Notes under the pieces: model-generated
What the model was told of the DNA's origin: nothing
Database searches by the model: none
What the model saw: only the letters and a program-made list of their open reading frames with translations
Made by a program: the position numbers and the translations under genes
Shown here: one piece after another, positions 1 to 13,154 of the stretch
How positions within the stretch are numbered: position 1 is the first letter of the stretch
How the letters are laid out: each line of letters starts with the position of its first letter
Origin: Sclerotinia nivalis
Lineage: Eukaryota > Ascomycota > Leotiomycetes > Helotiales > Sclerotiniaceae
Direction of reading: 5' to 3'
Assembly: GCA_029531795.1 (NCBI GenBank)
Contig: JAPEIS010000003.1
Location: forward strand, 434,001 to 498,000
DNA: 64,000 bases

Positions 1-2470
1 ATTTAGAGGAACTATGGGATCAAGGCTATCATATTCTACTCTTGCGGATGATATGGCAAGTGTAAAGGATTATGAACATTATGGACCAGCACCTTCAGGA
101 AAGCAAGAGCGAAGGGGTGCTAATAGGACGACTCAAATGACGAAACGAGAGGTTAAGCTCATTAACGGAGAGCTTATTTTGGAGTGTAAAATTCCTACTA
201 TTCTTTACAGTTTCTTACCTCGAAGAGATGAAGTCGAATTCACACACATGCGATATACAGCCGTTACATGTGATCCGGATGATTTTGTTTCGAGAGGATA
301 CAAATTACGTCAAAATATGGGAGCAACGGCAAGAGAAACCGAACTTTTTATATGTATTACCATGTACAATGAGACGGAGATTGATTTCACGAGAACCATG
401 CATGCTGTTATGAAGAATATCTCTCATTTTTGTTCTAGATCTAAATCTAGAACTTGGGGAGAAAATGGATGGCAAAAAATTGTTGTGGCCATCATTTCGG
501 ATGGAAGACAAAAAATTCATCCACGAACACTTGATGCTCTTGCTGCTATGGGTGTATATCAAGATGGAATTGCCAAAAATTTGGTCAATGGTCGAGAAGT
601 ACAAGCTCACGTGTATGAATATACAACTCAAGTCTCCTTAGATTCAGACCTCAAGTTTAAAGGTGCTGAAAAAGGAATTGTTCCTTGTCAGATGCTATTT
701 TGTCTCAAGGAGAAGAATGCAAAGAAGTTGAATTCTCATCGTTGGTTTTTTAATGCTTTTGGAAGAGCTCTCACACCGAATATTTGTATCATGTTGGATG
801 TGGGTACAAAACCTGGAGGCAATTCATTGTACCATTTGTGGAAAGCTTTCGATACTGACTCTAATGTTGCTGGGGCTTGCGGAGAAATTAAAGCTATGAA
901 AGGAAAGGGATGGTTAGGACTTCTTAATCCTTTGGTGGCTTCTCAAAATTTCGAATATAAGATGTCGAATATTCTTGATAAACCTATTGAGAGTGTGTTT
1001 GGTTATATTACTGTTTTACCTGGTGCATTGAGTGCATACAGATATCATGCTTTGCAGAATGACCATACGGGTCATGGTCCTTTAAGTCAGTATTTCAAGG
1101 GAGAGACTTTACATGGTCAAAATGCAGATGTCTTTACTGCGAATATGTATCTGGCTGAAGATCGTATTTTGTGTTGGGAACTGGTTGCTAAGAGAGATGA
1201 AAGATGGGTTTTAAAGTATGTGAAGGGATGTACTGGAGAGACTGATGTACCAGGTAAGTTTAACTGCTTTAATTTCTCTGGAGTTCGCTGACCACTTTCA
1301 GATACTGTTCCTGAATTCGTATCTCAAAGAAGAAGATGGCTCAATGGAGCTTTCTTTGCAGCTGTTTATTCTTTGGCCCATTTCAAACAAGTATGGCATA
1401 CAGATCATACCCTCGGACGAAAGGTTCTTCTTCATATCGAATTCATCTATCAATTCATTCAACTTCTCTTCACATACTTCTCTCTGGCCAACTTCTATCT
1501 CACATTCTACTTCATTGCTGGTTCTCTGTCTGTTCCGGATATGGATCCATTCGGTCATAATATCGGAAAATATATATTCTACGTTTTAAAATATGTCTGT
1601 GTTCTACTTACGGCAACACAATTCATTTTATCCATGGGAAATCGACCACAAGGAGCTCGAAAGCTATATTATATGTCCATGATAATTTACTCGGTAATCA
1701 TGGTATACACCCTTTTCTCAACCATTTATATCGTCTATCGGGAAGTTCATGATAACGCCAAAAGTCTCGTACTAGGCAATAATCTATTCACCAATCTTGT
1801 CGTTTCTCTTTGCTCAACACTTGGTCTCTACTTCCTCATGTCCTTCCTCTATCTAGATCCTTGGCATATGTTCACTAGTTCCGGTTCTTATTTCGCCCTC
1901 CTCCCAAGTTACATTTGTACGCTCCAAGTATACGCCTTTTGCAATACTCATGACGTTACATGGGGAACCAAAGGAGATAATGTCATGTCGACAGATCTTG
2001 GTGCCGCTTCTGGAAAAGGTCAAACGGTCGAACTCGAAATGCCATCCGAACAACTCGATATCGATTCCGGCTATGACGAAGCCCTCCGTAACTTACGTGA
2101 TCGACTCGAAGTTCCCATTCCTCCTATCTCGGAGTCTCAACAACAGGAAGATTATTATAAATCTGTTCGTACATACATGGTTCTCGTTTGGATGATTGCG
2201 AATGGAATCCTGGCAATGGGAGTTAGTGAAGCGTATGGGGCGAATCATCTGGGTACGAATTATTACTTGACGTTTTTACTTTGGGCGGTTGCGGCTCTGG
2301 CACTCTTTAGAGCGATTGGTAGTAGTGCGTTTGGAGTAATTAATTGTATTGAGGCGATTGTGGAGGGGAGGATTAGATTGACGATGAAGGTTCCTAGGTG
2401 GATGGGGGGTTGGAGTAGTAAGATTAGTGATGGGATTAGTAGTGTTGGAAGTGCGGTTAAGAGGGGTTAG
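1..2470 (+). CDS. Chitin synthase, class III (5' end cut off by window)
   Basis: Membrane glycosyltransferase that polymerises UDP-GlcNAc into chitin at the hyphal surface. The frame is already open at base 2, so the N-terminus (probably 60-110 residues) lies outside. Exons are 2-1253 and 1302-2470; the intron at 1254-1301 opens with gtaagt, and joining them restores [18 protein letters not shown]. About 806 residues are visible. Seen in order: a chitin synthase N-terminal block, the catalytic GT2 core with LDVGTKP, an AEDR acid motif near 1157, the QRRRW signature at 1325-1339, then several hydrophobic segments (about 1420-1900 and 2170-2350). The stretch from [19 protein letters not shown] through the YKLRQ region matches what I know of class III enzymes (Aspergillus ChsB/ChsG type). 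That class is established as important for hyphal growth. It is convergent with the next gene. Confidence 0.95.
1254..1301 (+). other. Intron in chitin synthase gene
   Basis: Donor gtaagt at 1254 and acceptor ttcag ending at 1301. Removing it joins P-(D)-T-V-P-E-F in phase 1 and bypasses the in-frame stop that ends the first open frame at 1291. Confidence 0.93.
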
Positions 2471-3279
2471 GGTGGGTTTTGGTTTCATTTGATTGATCTG
2501 GTCTGGTCTGGATGAGGAGATGGGAAACAAGGAAGAGGGAGGGAAAGAAAAGAGCAACTAATAAATAAACGGGGGTGTTGAAGACGGGAGGCAGATGATG
2601 AAGAGAAGAAGGAGAAAAGAAGAATTTTTTGATACCACGGGAAACCGATACCTTTATACCACGGCAGGAAATACCTCGGATTAGGAAAGGGATGGTTGGT
2701 TGGATGGGTTGGTTGGTTGACGGATGGCATGGTGGTTTTATGATATGTTTTGATTCGAATGATGTATGCTTGTTTGCTTCAAGCACTTGGTATATTGGGA
2801 TGGAGGTGTTTCTGCTTCTTGTTTTATTTTAATGATGATTTGATGGTTTGGAGATGAGATGTGATGAGATGAGATAAAAATGAAAGAGATGTTATGATAT
2901 TTACACATGTTTATGTTGGTATTGGTATTGGTGTTTCTTGAGGATTTGAGAGAAGAAGAAAGGAGGGAAAGAATACCCAGCCTGATTCAAAAGGGAGTTT
3001 TCAGAATAAATCGATGGTAGATAAATAGAAGTTTTAATGTATGATTATTTTTTAATAATTATCTAAGTTAGATACAATTGATTCTTTAATTCTTTATTTC
3101 TTTAATTCTTTAATTCTTTATTTTAGTTTAGTTTAGTTTCTTATATATATATATATGTGTGTGTGTAATGTCCTCGTAATATAATGTAATGTAATGTAAT
3201 CGAGTTAATTAGTTCGTTCGTTGATTGTTGGGTAATATAAATAGATGGGTGTGAGAGTATAGATGGGATAGATAGATGA

Positions 3280-3317
3280 GTGTGAGAGTGTGAGAGTGTG
3301 AGAGTGTGAGAGTGTGG
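3280..3317. repeat. Minisatellite (GTGTGAGA)n
   Basis: Four to five tandem 8-nt units of GAGAGTGT type, directly visible in the 3' spacer. Confidence 0.85.
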
Positions 3318-3468
3318 TTAATTGTTGTCGTAGATAATAAGACATAGATGGATTTTGTTATATCAGATCACAGTATAGCATAGCATATTGTAAAATATCA
3401 TATTCATATCATAGGTATTATTCCTATCGCCGTTCTCATACTAGTTATTCCCATACTAGCTACTTGAC

Positions 3469-3514
3469 TATCCATATCCATATCCATATCCATATCCATA
3501 TCCATATCCATATC
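3469..3514. repeat. Hexanucleotide microsatellite (TATCCA)n
   Basis: About seven perfect tandem TATCCA units between the two convergent genes. Likely length-polymorphic. Confidence 0.9.
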
Positions 3515-3666
3515 CTATGCCCCTCCCTTCCCCCCTTTACCCTTTATTCCCCATCAAATACGTATATCTGAACGAGCTAACAAGCAACTACCCACCAGTT
3601 CTCCTTTCCGTCATCTAAAATTCGGTTAAGCTAAACTTCCTGTATCCCCTCCCTAGCTCCTCAATC

Positions 3667-5491
3667 TCAACGTTTCCCATTCCCACCCACATTCTGTCCA
3701 CTCAAACTCTCACCCACCCCCACCTTTCTCGAACTAGCACTTCTTCCAAATCCTACTACTTCCGGGGATACTCTTCCATTCCCATTTACGTTACCATTCC
3801 CATTTCCACTACCGCTACCTTGCCCAATCCCGTTTCCATTTCCACTACCATTCCCATTCCCTCCACTCATAAAAGTTCCATCTCCACCCCTCCCCTTCTC
3901 ACTCCTACCCTCCCTATCACTCGATGACGCACTTCCACCCGGCGGACTATTTCCCCTCGTAATAGCCGCACCCCCATCACCACCCCCCACAATTAAATCC
4001 CCTCCTCCTCTAACCTTCCCAACCACCATTCCCTTCGCCACACTCTTTACAATAGCTCTTCTACTTACACCAGTGGCGTCAATATAGACCAGTCCTACAT
4101 TTTTGAAGCCACCGCCGATATTACGAGATATGTCACCTGCTTCAGGACCATATTTGTGTTCGACGACTGTGGTTGCGGCTGTGGATGTGGAAGCGAGGAG
4201 ATTACGACCTGCTTGGTCGATGCCGTCGGCTATGGTGGAGAATGCCATCATGGATTTATTGAGGAGACCAGGTTTATAATCATCAATTGGTTTACCATCT
4301 GGACCTATTCTCTTGGAGGATCTTTGTGCCGCATTACGTTTTGCGAGAGAGGCTCCAATGTTTTGCGCGTATTTTGTAACTTGACCTACGGTTTTCGCGG
4401 AAAGACCAGCGGCGCCTTCGGTAAAAGTATGTACTCTGCGAATGTGTGCATGAGTGGTAGGAGTAAAGGTCATGGGTTTAGTGGTGGGAGCAGATTTGGA
4501 AGTGTAGCTCTCGGCTTGGGATGTAAGGGTTTTAGAGACGTAACTGGAGGTTGTTACAATGAGACGCGAAGCCATGGCGGCTTTGGAAACGAGGGTAGAG
4601 GATTTATAGGCGGGATGCATGGCCATTTCGAGGTAGGCTGGAGAGGCTGGAGCTACGCCTATGTTGAGGGAGCCGTCCTGGGGGAGGGTAATTTCGACAG
4701 GATCTAAGGAGGGGTGTTTGTTAGAAATGTGGAAGGAGAGGTTAAGAGATAGAAAATCAAATACATACCTTTCGATCCCGGTTTCATTCTAGCATCTTCA
4801 ACTACATGAAATCCTTCTCCCAATTCACCAACCACACTACCATTTTCTTCATCAATTAAAACGATTTGTCCACCTACATGAGAACTAGAACTTCCAGGAA
4901 CATAAGCTTCTCCTGGAGCAAAATCCGACGGATTATATGCAGGTATAGGTTCCTTTGTAGATTTAAGTTTTTCTTTTCTCGGACGAGATGATTGTGGAGG
5001 CGGAGCGCGCTCAAGGAAAGCTGTACATTGTGCCAATATAGTTTCAAAAGTATCGATATCATCTTGATTAATTTTCGACGCTCCCACAATTGGAAATTCG
5101 ATTCTAGTAAAGACACCACTTTCGGGCCCTAGGTCCCATCGCGGGATTAGGTAGCTACTGGGTGGTTGATGGTATATCTGGGTTGTGGCTGGGAGGGGAA
5201 GATCAAGCTCAGGAGGGAGATGGAGATGGAGATAGAAGTCTTCTTCTGGGGTTTGGGATTGTGGATCTGCGACTGAGAGACCTGAGAAGGGGGATGAGGT
5301 TGGGACCATTAGGAGAGAGAGGGTTTGAGGTCCATTAGGTGTGAGGGAATCTGCTTTGCCATTTTCGATATGATATGCATTGATACCATTGATGGCATAG
5401 AGGAGCTTAGGATCCTATACGATATTAGAATCTGCGAATGAGCAAATTAGGGAAATGGTCAAAGGGATATTACATTATGTCCTGACGCCAT
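3667..5491 (-). CDS. Senescence/spartin-domain protein
   Basis: Predicted 566-residue protein from three exons: 5491-5474 (MASGHN), 5414-4769 and 4703-3667. All junctions are GT-AG and keep frame; the first intron removes an in-frame TAG, and the second rebuilds KPGSKDPVEITLP. The middle to C-terminal half (about residues 240-460) has the alternating small/hydrophobic helices of the senescence domain: GAAGLSAKTVGQVTKYAQN, then MAFSTIADGIDQAGRNLL, then GGGFKNVGLVYIDATGVSRR. The rest of the C-terminus is an Asn/Gly/Ser-rich low-complexity tail. Relatives include animal spartin and plant senescence-associated proteins, linked to lipid-droplet and membrane turnover; the role in this fungus is not known. 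The six-residue first exon is inferred only from splice signals and frame. Confidence 0.8.
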
Positions 5492-8400
5492 CCTGATTTC
5501 TAGTATGAGCGATACTGTATGATATCTAGATACTCTGTGCTGTTTGTGTGTAGACGATGAAGGATTTGGGCTGAAGGAGTGCGGTAAGTTTGCGATTACC
5601 TTGTACAGAGGGGTATTTTGCAGAAAAGAAGCAGATGAAGATGGAAATAAACACAGGAAAATCTCCCAAATCAAAGCAACTTAACTTTTCTTCTTCACAA
5701 ACGACTCTTATCATAATTCTAAAAGGGCGGTAATTCATAATAGAGTTTCTTACCTACGCGCTTCAAACAATTGGTGGTCGCCAAGAAAGAGAAGATGCGA
5801 TAGAACCAATTGACGATGACGTACAAGGAATATGAGAATCAGGGCGTTTACAAAATTGCCCCTCCTCTCATATGAGTGAACAGAAATGGTTTTTAGTGAA
5901 AGGTGGGTGGCTGAGCCGAGGAATTCATGAACATCATCATCAATCATCATTTTTTGATTCTTTCTTGGAAAGTTTCAAATTTCTCGTAAAGTATCGGATT
6001 CTTTTGAAGACGTTCAAATCCAAGTTTTATCATCGGTATTCACACTTTGCACCTTCCATCTCCCCTCTCACCAAATCTCCAAATCTCGATGAAGGGTTTT
6101 ATGGCTGAAGAAGTGGCTGATTCCACTCCACAGAAAATGGAGAAAATGGAAAAAGAAACATCGGAAAATGCTCAATTTAGTAATTCATGAGGTTTTTGTA
6201 TTCGTGATACTATGGGGTATGATGGTATTCCTATCTATGAAGGTATTCATTCCTTGATATTTATTGTCGTCATAATCCCATGTTTCTTTTTTCCAAAAGC
6301 CATATCAAAGCGTTTTCACCCCCCACCATCACCACCGATAACAAGAGTAATGTAGCAAGTGAACAGTAGATCCAAGCGCAAGCCTCAAGGTAGAGCAGGT
6401 AGGTAAATTCGTACTTTTCTTCTTCTATTCTTCTCCCGAAGAAACGGAATATAGGAGAGTTTCTGGTGAAGAGAACGGGGATCAACAATTTTTGGCTCTC
6501 GAGTAAATAAATCATTGGAGGACCATCAGACTCGAGATATCTTGTGGGTGGTTGAATCCCCGAATTGGGCATACAGCGACAACTTATTATACATGTAGGA
6601 GCACGGTGAAGTTACTCAATAGTCTTGGTATTCTACGATATTCTCGACGGTATTTCGACTCTGGCTTCCGATATGTATACTCTGTGGTTGGGATACTTGG
6701 ATTGGCTCTTGAGGTGGTACGGCTATACAACTGGCATCGTTGCATGCTTGAATTAGAATCTAGAATGGTACCATATCATAGGACGTACCATACAAACTTG
6801 TTATACGTCTGAACATGGATTCTTGCCCTGTGATATTTTATCCAGAGGCAAGGAGTTCATATACTTACGCGTAAGACTCTAGGCTTACATATCATGTTCA
6901 TTTGACAGCACCTTGGAAAATGTAACCAGATATCATATGCAAGAGAAGAGGTAAGGGTATGCTAGTTGGCTATCTATGCAGCACACTTTAATACTTCCGT
7001 TACCCGCTGTATGTGATACCAAACTTTTGAACACGACTCATCGAATCGAGTCGAGTCGTCAGCATTGACATTCTGGTGGGAGGGGGACTTTATTTGGCAG
7101 AGAATCCGGTGATTCGAATGAATACCTGGCTATTGTAAGGGTTGAAAGCGAACCCATTCGAATCCATGGTTCGATATGTATGTAAGAAATTGGAACGGTT
7201 ATGGTGGTGTGCAATGAAAGGATGAGATTATTTGCATATTTATATAAACGTCTTGGATGAGAGCCAGGACTTTGAAGATTAGAATCTTGGGCACATATTT
7301 ATCATGAGATTTTCTTCTAAGTGATAGCTCAAATTGTTCAAGATATTTCGATATCTCACGGGAATAGAAGTACATGATAGACTGATAAACAAACTGACAT
7401 GAAGAAGTAACACATGGTGACAATATCGACTTTTCAAGTAACTCAAGGGCTCTTCTCAATCCCGAATCCTTTGATCAATATACGAGTCGAATATCTATTA
7501 TTCGAGTACAAAGTACAAGTAGGGGATTTTGATGATCTGGATTCCCCCGCATCAAATTTTCTGTACAGTAATGATATTACCAAACAATTTAAGGGCAAGG
7601 GGTATTGACTCATGGGTGTACATGAATGATTCCGATGATTCGTCCGTGTTGACAAGTCCAAGATTCATCGTTCAGTCCGGACTTATGTATGAATATTTCT
7701 CATATTTCTGAGAATACAGAAAATAAGGTAGTAATAATATAATCAACCGACTACCACTCGAGCAATAAACCTTCTTTACACTTTGAAGATCCGAGAACCC
7801 AAATCAATATAGTTCACGCCCAGGCGGGTAACTTTTTGAGTACAACATAATGGGGATCAAGAAATCCTAGGTAATATATAATAAATGTACGATCGGTAGT
7901 GTGCACGTAGTCATTCTTCGTAGGAAAGTATCCAGATGGATGTATACGAAAGTCACCTAGCCAATGAATGATAGACGGGATTGTCTCCGAATATTTTCCC
8001 CAGATCAAAAAGCCATTGCCAGATCGGAAAGTGGAAAGAGTTTCATGTTGGCGTTTTTCTACTTTTTTGATGGAGGACGAGGGATGGAAATACTTCTTAA
8101 TGGAGAGTAGGGAAGAAAAGAAAATGGAGATGCTTCTTTATGAAGAATAGCTTAGGAAGAAGGAATGAAAAGGAAAGGAAATACCTTCTTAATGAAGGGT
8201 ACTTTAAGGGATAGAAGGAAAAGAAATAAGAAGGAGAATAAAGATATATGAATATAAAAGATAATCTAGATAGATATATTGTTAGTTCTACAGATAATGC
8301 AGATGTTCATGCAATGAAAGCAGAATTCCTACCCCCTTATATGTATTGGAGATGTTTGGCTTGAACGGCTGGTGATTATCGAACTGCATGTAAAGTACAG

Positions 8401-8935
8401 TATCCAAGCAACTCCCTAGGTACTCTTGTCGTGTTTGTATTATACAAGATGTAGGTAGGTTGATGTGTAGATGGATAGATACTCGTGTATCATGTTGACT
8501 TGATTGAATTATTAATAAATCATCAATCATTCAATTACGAGCATCTAATTCCAATACTGCCTAGGTATAGGTATGCTCCATAGTTCCAACCTATAGGAGA
8601 CATCTTAAATCAAATCATCAATCTTTTCCATTATCTTATCCGACCTTCCTACCTTAGGACCGACACAACCTACCAAACCCATCCATTTTGATCAATAATC
8701 GGATGACAAAACGAGCACTCTAGCACTGTTTCCTCTTTTTCATCCGGCCGAGATCGCGCATTTGCTCGGATCTTTTTTTCTTCAACTGCACCCGCTCGAT
8801 TCATTTCTTCTTTGATCCCTTCACACTGTGGTTTCCGATAGACATACCGGTAAATGTACCTACAACTAACTGTGAGGAAGATAGTGATAGTAATAGTAAA
8901 AGGGTAAGATAGCTAAGGAAATGTAAGGAAAAAGA

Positions 8936-8985
8936 ATTGAAAGGATTGAAAGGATTGAAAAGATTGAAAAGATTGAAAAGATCCA
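8936..8985. repeat. Tandem (GAAARGATT)n run
   Basis: About five near-identical 10-nt units of ATTGAAAGG/ATTGAAAAG, directly visible. Confidence 0.8.
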
Positions 8986-9099
8986 AGGAAATTCGAACTA
9001 CTGACCCACCATACCATACATTTCGGCTTCATCCCTTTCCCACCCGCACTGCAATTCTTCTAACCTGACTCGCACTCATCTTCGAATGAACACGATCGC

Positions 9100-9122
9100 T
9101 TCATTCATTCATTCATTCATTC
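9100..9122. repeat. Tetranucleotide microsatellite (ATTC)n
   Basis: Five perfect TTCA units in the spacer upstream of the Zn2Cys6 gene. Confidence 0.85.
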
Positions 9123-10162
9123 AATAAACAAATTCAACAAACAATCCATCTATCAATCTGTCTATCGATCAAACAATCCGTCAATCTATCAATCATCTGT
9201 CTGTCTTACCTAAACAAAATATCATTACCTACTTAGGGTATCTAAGGACTTATTACTCGGTGTACTTATCAAAATAATTGCGAATTTGCCTTTTACTTCC
9301 CGGTATATAACCTTCCGCCTTTGTACCCCTACATTCTAATGAAGCCTTTCTCAGCAAAACTATCAATCCAATCACCCATTTTCCCCTTCCCGTTCCCGCA
9401 AAGCAAAGCAGCAAAGCAGCAAAGCAAACAGGATCCACATCCTTCAGTGAGAAAAGTTCCCTTGACTCCGACCATCCACACTTTCACACTTTCACACACC
9501 TTCCCACATCCACTCACCCACCGACCGAAAATTCCAAGCTTCTCTCGTTTCGCTCCATTACTCCATCCCGTCCTCATCCGTGAATTTCAAAAGATACGAG
9601 AACTCAACAAACTACTTACTACAACACAATACAATACTCACTCAGAGAAGTACCTCACTTGTATACATTACAAAAGTACCAAATTTCTCAACATTATCAA
9701 TACTCGAGTATCAAATCAATTTTATTAAGATCAACATCAACAAATAAACCATCCCAAGTTTCAACAATCAACATCAACCAACCAACCAACTACCTGAACC
9801 ATTATATCCCGAGGATCAAGATAACCATCACAATAATTCGTTATTTCTTGCCCAGAGTTCCAGAAAAAAATAAAGAAATCAAATAATTATATTCATTTCA
9901 AATTATTATTTCAAATCTTTTCAACTTTTCTTCATCTTCCAACAAATCAATCAAAATATCCCATCTATTACACCCATTCTTCCTTCTAATTGTCCAATCG
10001 TTTATGTCAAAGCTACTTTGTATTCCTTGAACCGGAAACTCGCATTGCATCTGCGGCATTATACTTATTACAGCGTGGACCATTACAGCTTGGAAGGGCT
10101 ACCAAACACCCTCCCACCAAATCTGCAGCAACCCAGCCATCCCTCCAATATCTCTCTCCTGT

Positions 10163-13154
10163 ATGAGAAAGTAACTTGATTTCTTAAAATCTTTCTAGAC
10201 CATTTTAAGAAATAATAAAAATCTTCTACCAACAAGTTCAGGGTCTCAAAGAGGACCCCCCCAACCGCAAACATTCCTTCACCTCACTCTCTCGCCGCGA
10301 TACTATCGCCTTCTGCACCACCTGATTCGGAATCGGCAGTTGGTGTTTCGCGATCATCTAGTCCAAAACGTTCACACGCCGAAGCTTTCTCTGCGACTGA
10401 TCCAACTTATCTACATCCCGCTTCACCTAAGCAACATCGGCCCAATATAACTTCTGCCGGAGCTGCCAGCCCCGGCGCATTAGGCGCCAGCGGTCTAGGG
10501 GCTGATGATGGTAGTGGTGGTGGTCGAGGTGGGATAGAGGAGAAGAAGCCGACAAAAAGTGAGTTTATCGTGAACTTATCTTCCCACAAGTCATATGGTC
10601 ATGCTGACATGTTCTGTGTAAAGTGGTACGATCTAGTATAGCTTGCGCACGATGTAGAAGGAGTAAGGTAAAGTGTAAGTAAGATGAACTTCAACCTCAA
10701 GGACTTTGACTAATTCCAAGCCCAGGTGTCAACAATGGTGTCAATTCTATATGTAGGGCTTGTGAGTCCTCAAACCGAGAGTGTACATATCCAAGCGCGG
10801 CGGCTTCTACACCCAAGAGAGCCGATCCACCCATGGGAATAAAGGTTGAAGGAGAAAGCGATAGCAAGAAGCGAGTTCGAAAGCATGAAGATTCTGGTCG
10901 CAGGAATAGTCAACGACAAGGAGAGGACCCTTTGGAGGCCACAATATTGACAAGGAAGGTGTGGGATGAGGTCTATGATATATTCAAGCTAAACTTCTCA
11001 ACTGAGATGCCTTTCCTGCACCCTCCATCCTTTCGGAATCGCATGCGCCAAGCATCTCACCCACGAGACCTTTCAACACTCGCCGACGTTCCCGCTTTCC
11101 AAGATGCTAAGATTTTATTGTTAGGTGTACTTACACTCACCGCCCGATTCCATCCCGAATTAATCGCATACCATGCACCAGCAAATTCCCCTCGGCCAAA
11201 TGATCCATTGGCTGCAAGCGATTACTATGCTACCGCTTTAACCTCAACCATATTCGGAGCTGGAGGCCGAGATCTAAGCACCCCTACAACTGAACGGATC
11301 CAGGCGCTCTTGATGCTTGGTCTTTACGAGTGGGGTCAAACTAGGGGCCTTAGCGCTTGGGTCTACGTTGGTATTGCGACTAGGCTAGCACAAGCAATGG
11401 GCCTACCTTACGAGGATGATCCATCAGCTAGAACTTTCAAGTCTGAAACTGTAATCACTGCTAGTTCATACAGACCCGAGGTGAACAAGCATCCAGCACG
11501 TGATACTGCGATTGAGAAGGAAGTAAGAAGACGTACCTTTTGGAGTTGTTTTATCATGGATCGTATGCTTTCCGCTGGGAAGGCCAGACCTACTATGGTT
11601 GAGTCTGAGACTCTACGAGTACAATTACCATGCTCTGACGATCAATTCTTATTCACTCAATCCGTCCAAACAGGCTACTTGAATCGAGAATTTGAGAAAG
11701 TTACCATGACAAATTCCAAAGTCCAAGAAGGTGGTGTACTCAGCAGATATTGTCGTTTGGTGGAAATTTGGGGTAAACTTTCAAAGTGGAGTCTTCATGG
11801 AGGTCGCCGAACGGAAACTTTACCTCCTTGGGATGAATCAACACAGTTCTATAAACTTTCCCATGAATTGGAAGAATTCTACAGTGGTTTACCAGAGAAT
11901 CTTATCTTTTCTGAGGACAACTTAAATGCACATTTGGAAAAACGAAATGCGACCACATATGCAAGTTTGCATACTCTCGTCTCTTTGTGTCGAATCATGC
12001 TTCACAGGGAATATATACCTTTCATCCCTCTTCGGGCTGATAAACCTTCAGGTCCGTTGGATGAACCGACATTTCCAAAAGATAAATTCGACATACCGGA
12101 AGGATTTTGGGAACAGAGTGCCGACTCACTTTTCTCATCGGCAAGAGACATTGTTGATATCATGAGGACTTGCCAGGACAACAATGCTTTACCCGAATCA
12201 CCATTGTTTGTTTTCGCCCTTTTCCATGCAGGGTTTACGGGTGTTTACTCGGTCCATTTCCCACAAATGGATCCTAATGATTATATGGGTGAAACTCGAT
12301 CCACTTTACCTATCAAAATCCTACAAGATATGGTTCCGAGGTTGACCATGGCAAAAGCTTACCAAAAGAGAATTGACCAGATGATCAAATACTACAAGGT
12401 GGTAAAGATTGAATTTAAGAGGTATAAGAAAGATGTTTCATGGAAAGGTGGTGGATTGGATGAGTGGAAGGGATTCGAAAAAGATTTAAAGGAATTTGGT
12501 AGCCTTGAAGATACTGCTGGAGGTGACTCTCACTCCGACGATTATCCAAACAACCGCTCTCGATGTAGTACTAGCGATCTTGGTTCCACTACTACTAATC
12601 CTAATCCTAACGGAGAGCCAATGCAAGGTGTTGAAGGAACAGGATCAAGACCACCTTCTAATTGGGCACCAATCAATGCCTCGAACAACACCATTATGGA
12701 AATGCAACAGAATCCTGGTGCGCAATATATAGCAAACGGAGCTTATCAACCAAGTCCTAATCAAAACTCCAATCCACCTAGCTTGATTAGTCCAGGAAAT
12801 GGCGATTCAGCATCAAGTATTAACTCTCCTTATAGTAATCAAGGACAAGCTCAAAATTATACTCAACTTCAACAAATGGGTCATTATCATCCTCCAATGG
12901 CTCATCAACCTCATAATATGGCACCACCAGGTACTCAAACTGGATGGAATAGAGATTCAACTGCTTCACTCTTACCTTTTGATGCATGGATTGATGATTT
13001 GGAAAGTATTTCAATGAATACTCATAACATGGAAAACTTTACCCAATCATTTGGTGATGCAGGTCAATCATGGAATGCTACACAATTTGGAGCACCATCT
13101 CAAAATACTTGGGTTCAAGTTATTGAAAGACATCCTGGTGCTAATTGGAATTAA
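10163..13154 (+). CDS. Zn2Cys6 fungal-specific transcription factor
   Basis: Nuclear DNA-binding regulator. Well-supported exons are 10242-10558, 10624-10674 and 10726-13154. Joined, they give C-X2-C-X6-C-X8-C-X2-C-X6-C (CARC, RRSKVKC, NSIC, RAC, ESSNREC), a canonical Zn2Cys6 cluster split by an intron inside the fourth-Cys spacer. Downstream lies a fungal_trans-type middle domain (EMPFLHPPSFRNRM, then LLMLGLYEWGQTRGLSAWVY, then RRRTFWSCFIMDRML), followed by a Gln/Asn/Pro/Ser-rich tail suited to activation. No ATG is in frame with the first exon after the stop at 10177. An 8-nt exon at 10163-10170 (ATGAGAAA, donor gtaact) spliced to 10242 would supply a start in the right frame and give 934 residues, but this is tentative. 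Target genes are unknown. Confidence 0.85.

Larger units (their letters stand above)
2471..3666. other. Convergent 3' intergenic region with simple repeats
   Basis: Holds the 3' ends of the chitin synthase and the spartin-domain gene. It is T- and AG-rich with no supported ORF. It contains a TGTGAGAG-type run at about 3280-3317, ATTCTTTA-like runs at about 3080-3125 and a TATCCA array at about 3469-3514. Confidence 0.6.
5492..10162. other. Long spacer between spartin-domain gene and Zn2Cys6 regulator, no supported gene
   Basis: Only scattered ORFs below about 140 codons, without recognisable domains or codon-level coherence. It must include both genes' upstream regions. Simple repeats occur at about 8936-8985 (GAAAAGATT-like), 9100-9122 (ATTC) and 9400-9425 (AGCAA). 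The last 900 bases before the regulator are CT-rich and may be a long 5' leader. Confidence 0.5.

Noticed and set aside
4156..4707. 183-codon Gly/Cys-rich plus-strand ORF
   Set aside because: Lies antisense to the senescence-domain exon and mirrors its composition.
9321..9728. 135-codon ORF upstream of the Zn2Cys6 gene
   Set aside because: Composition is Pro/Ser/Thr from CT-rich leader sequence; no domain and no coherent splice partner.
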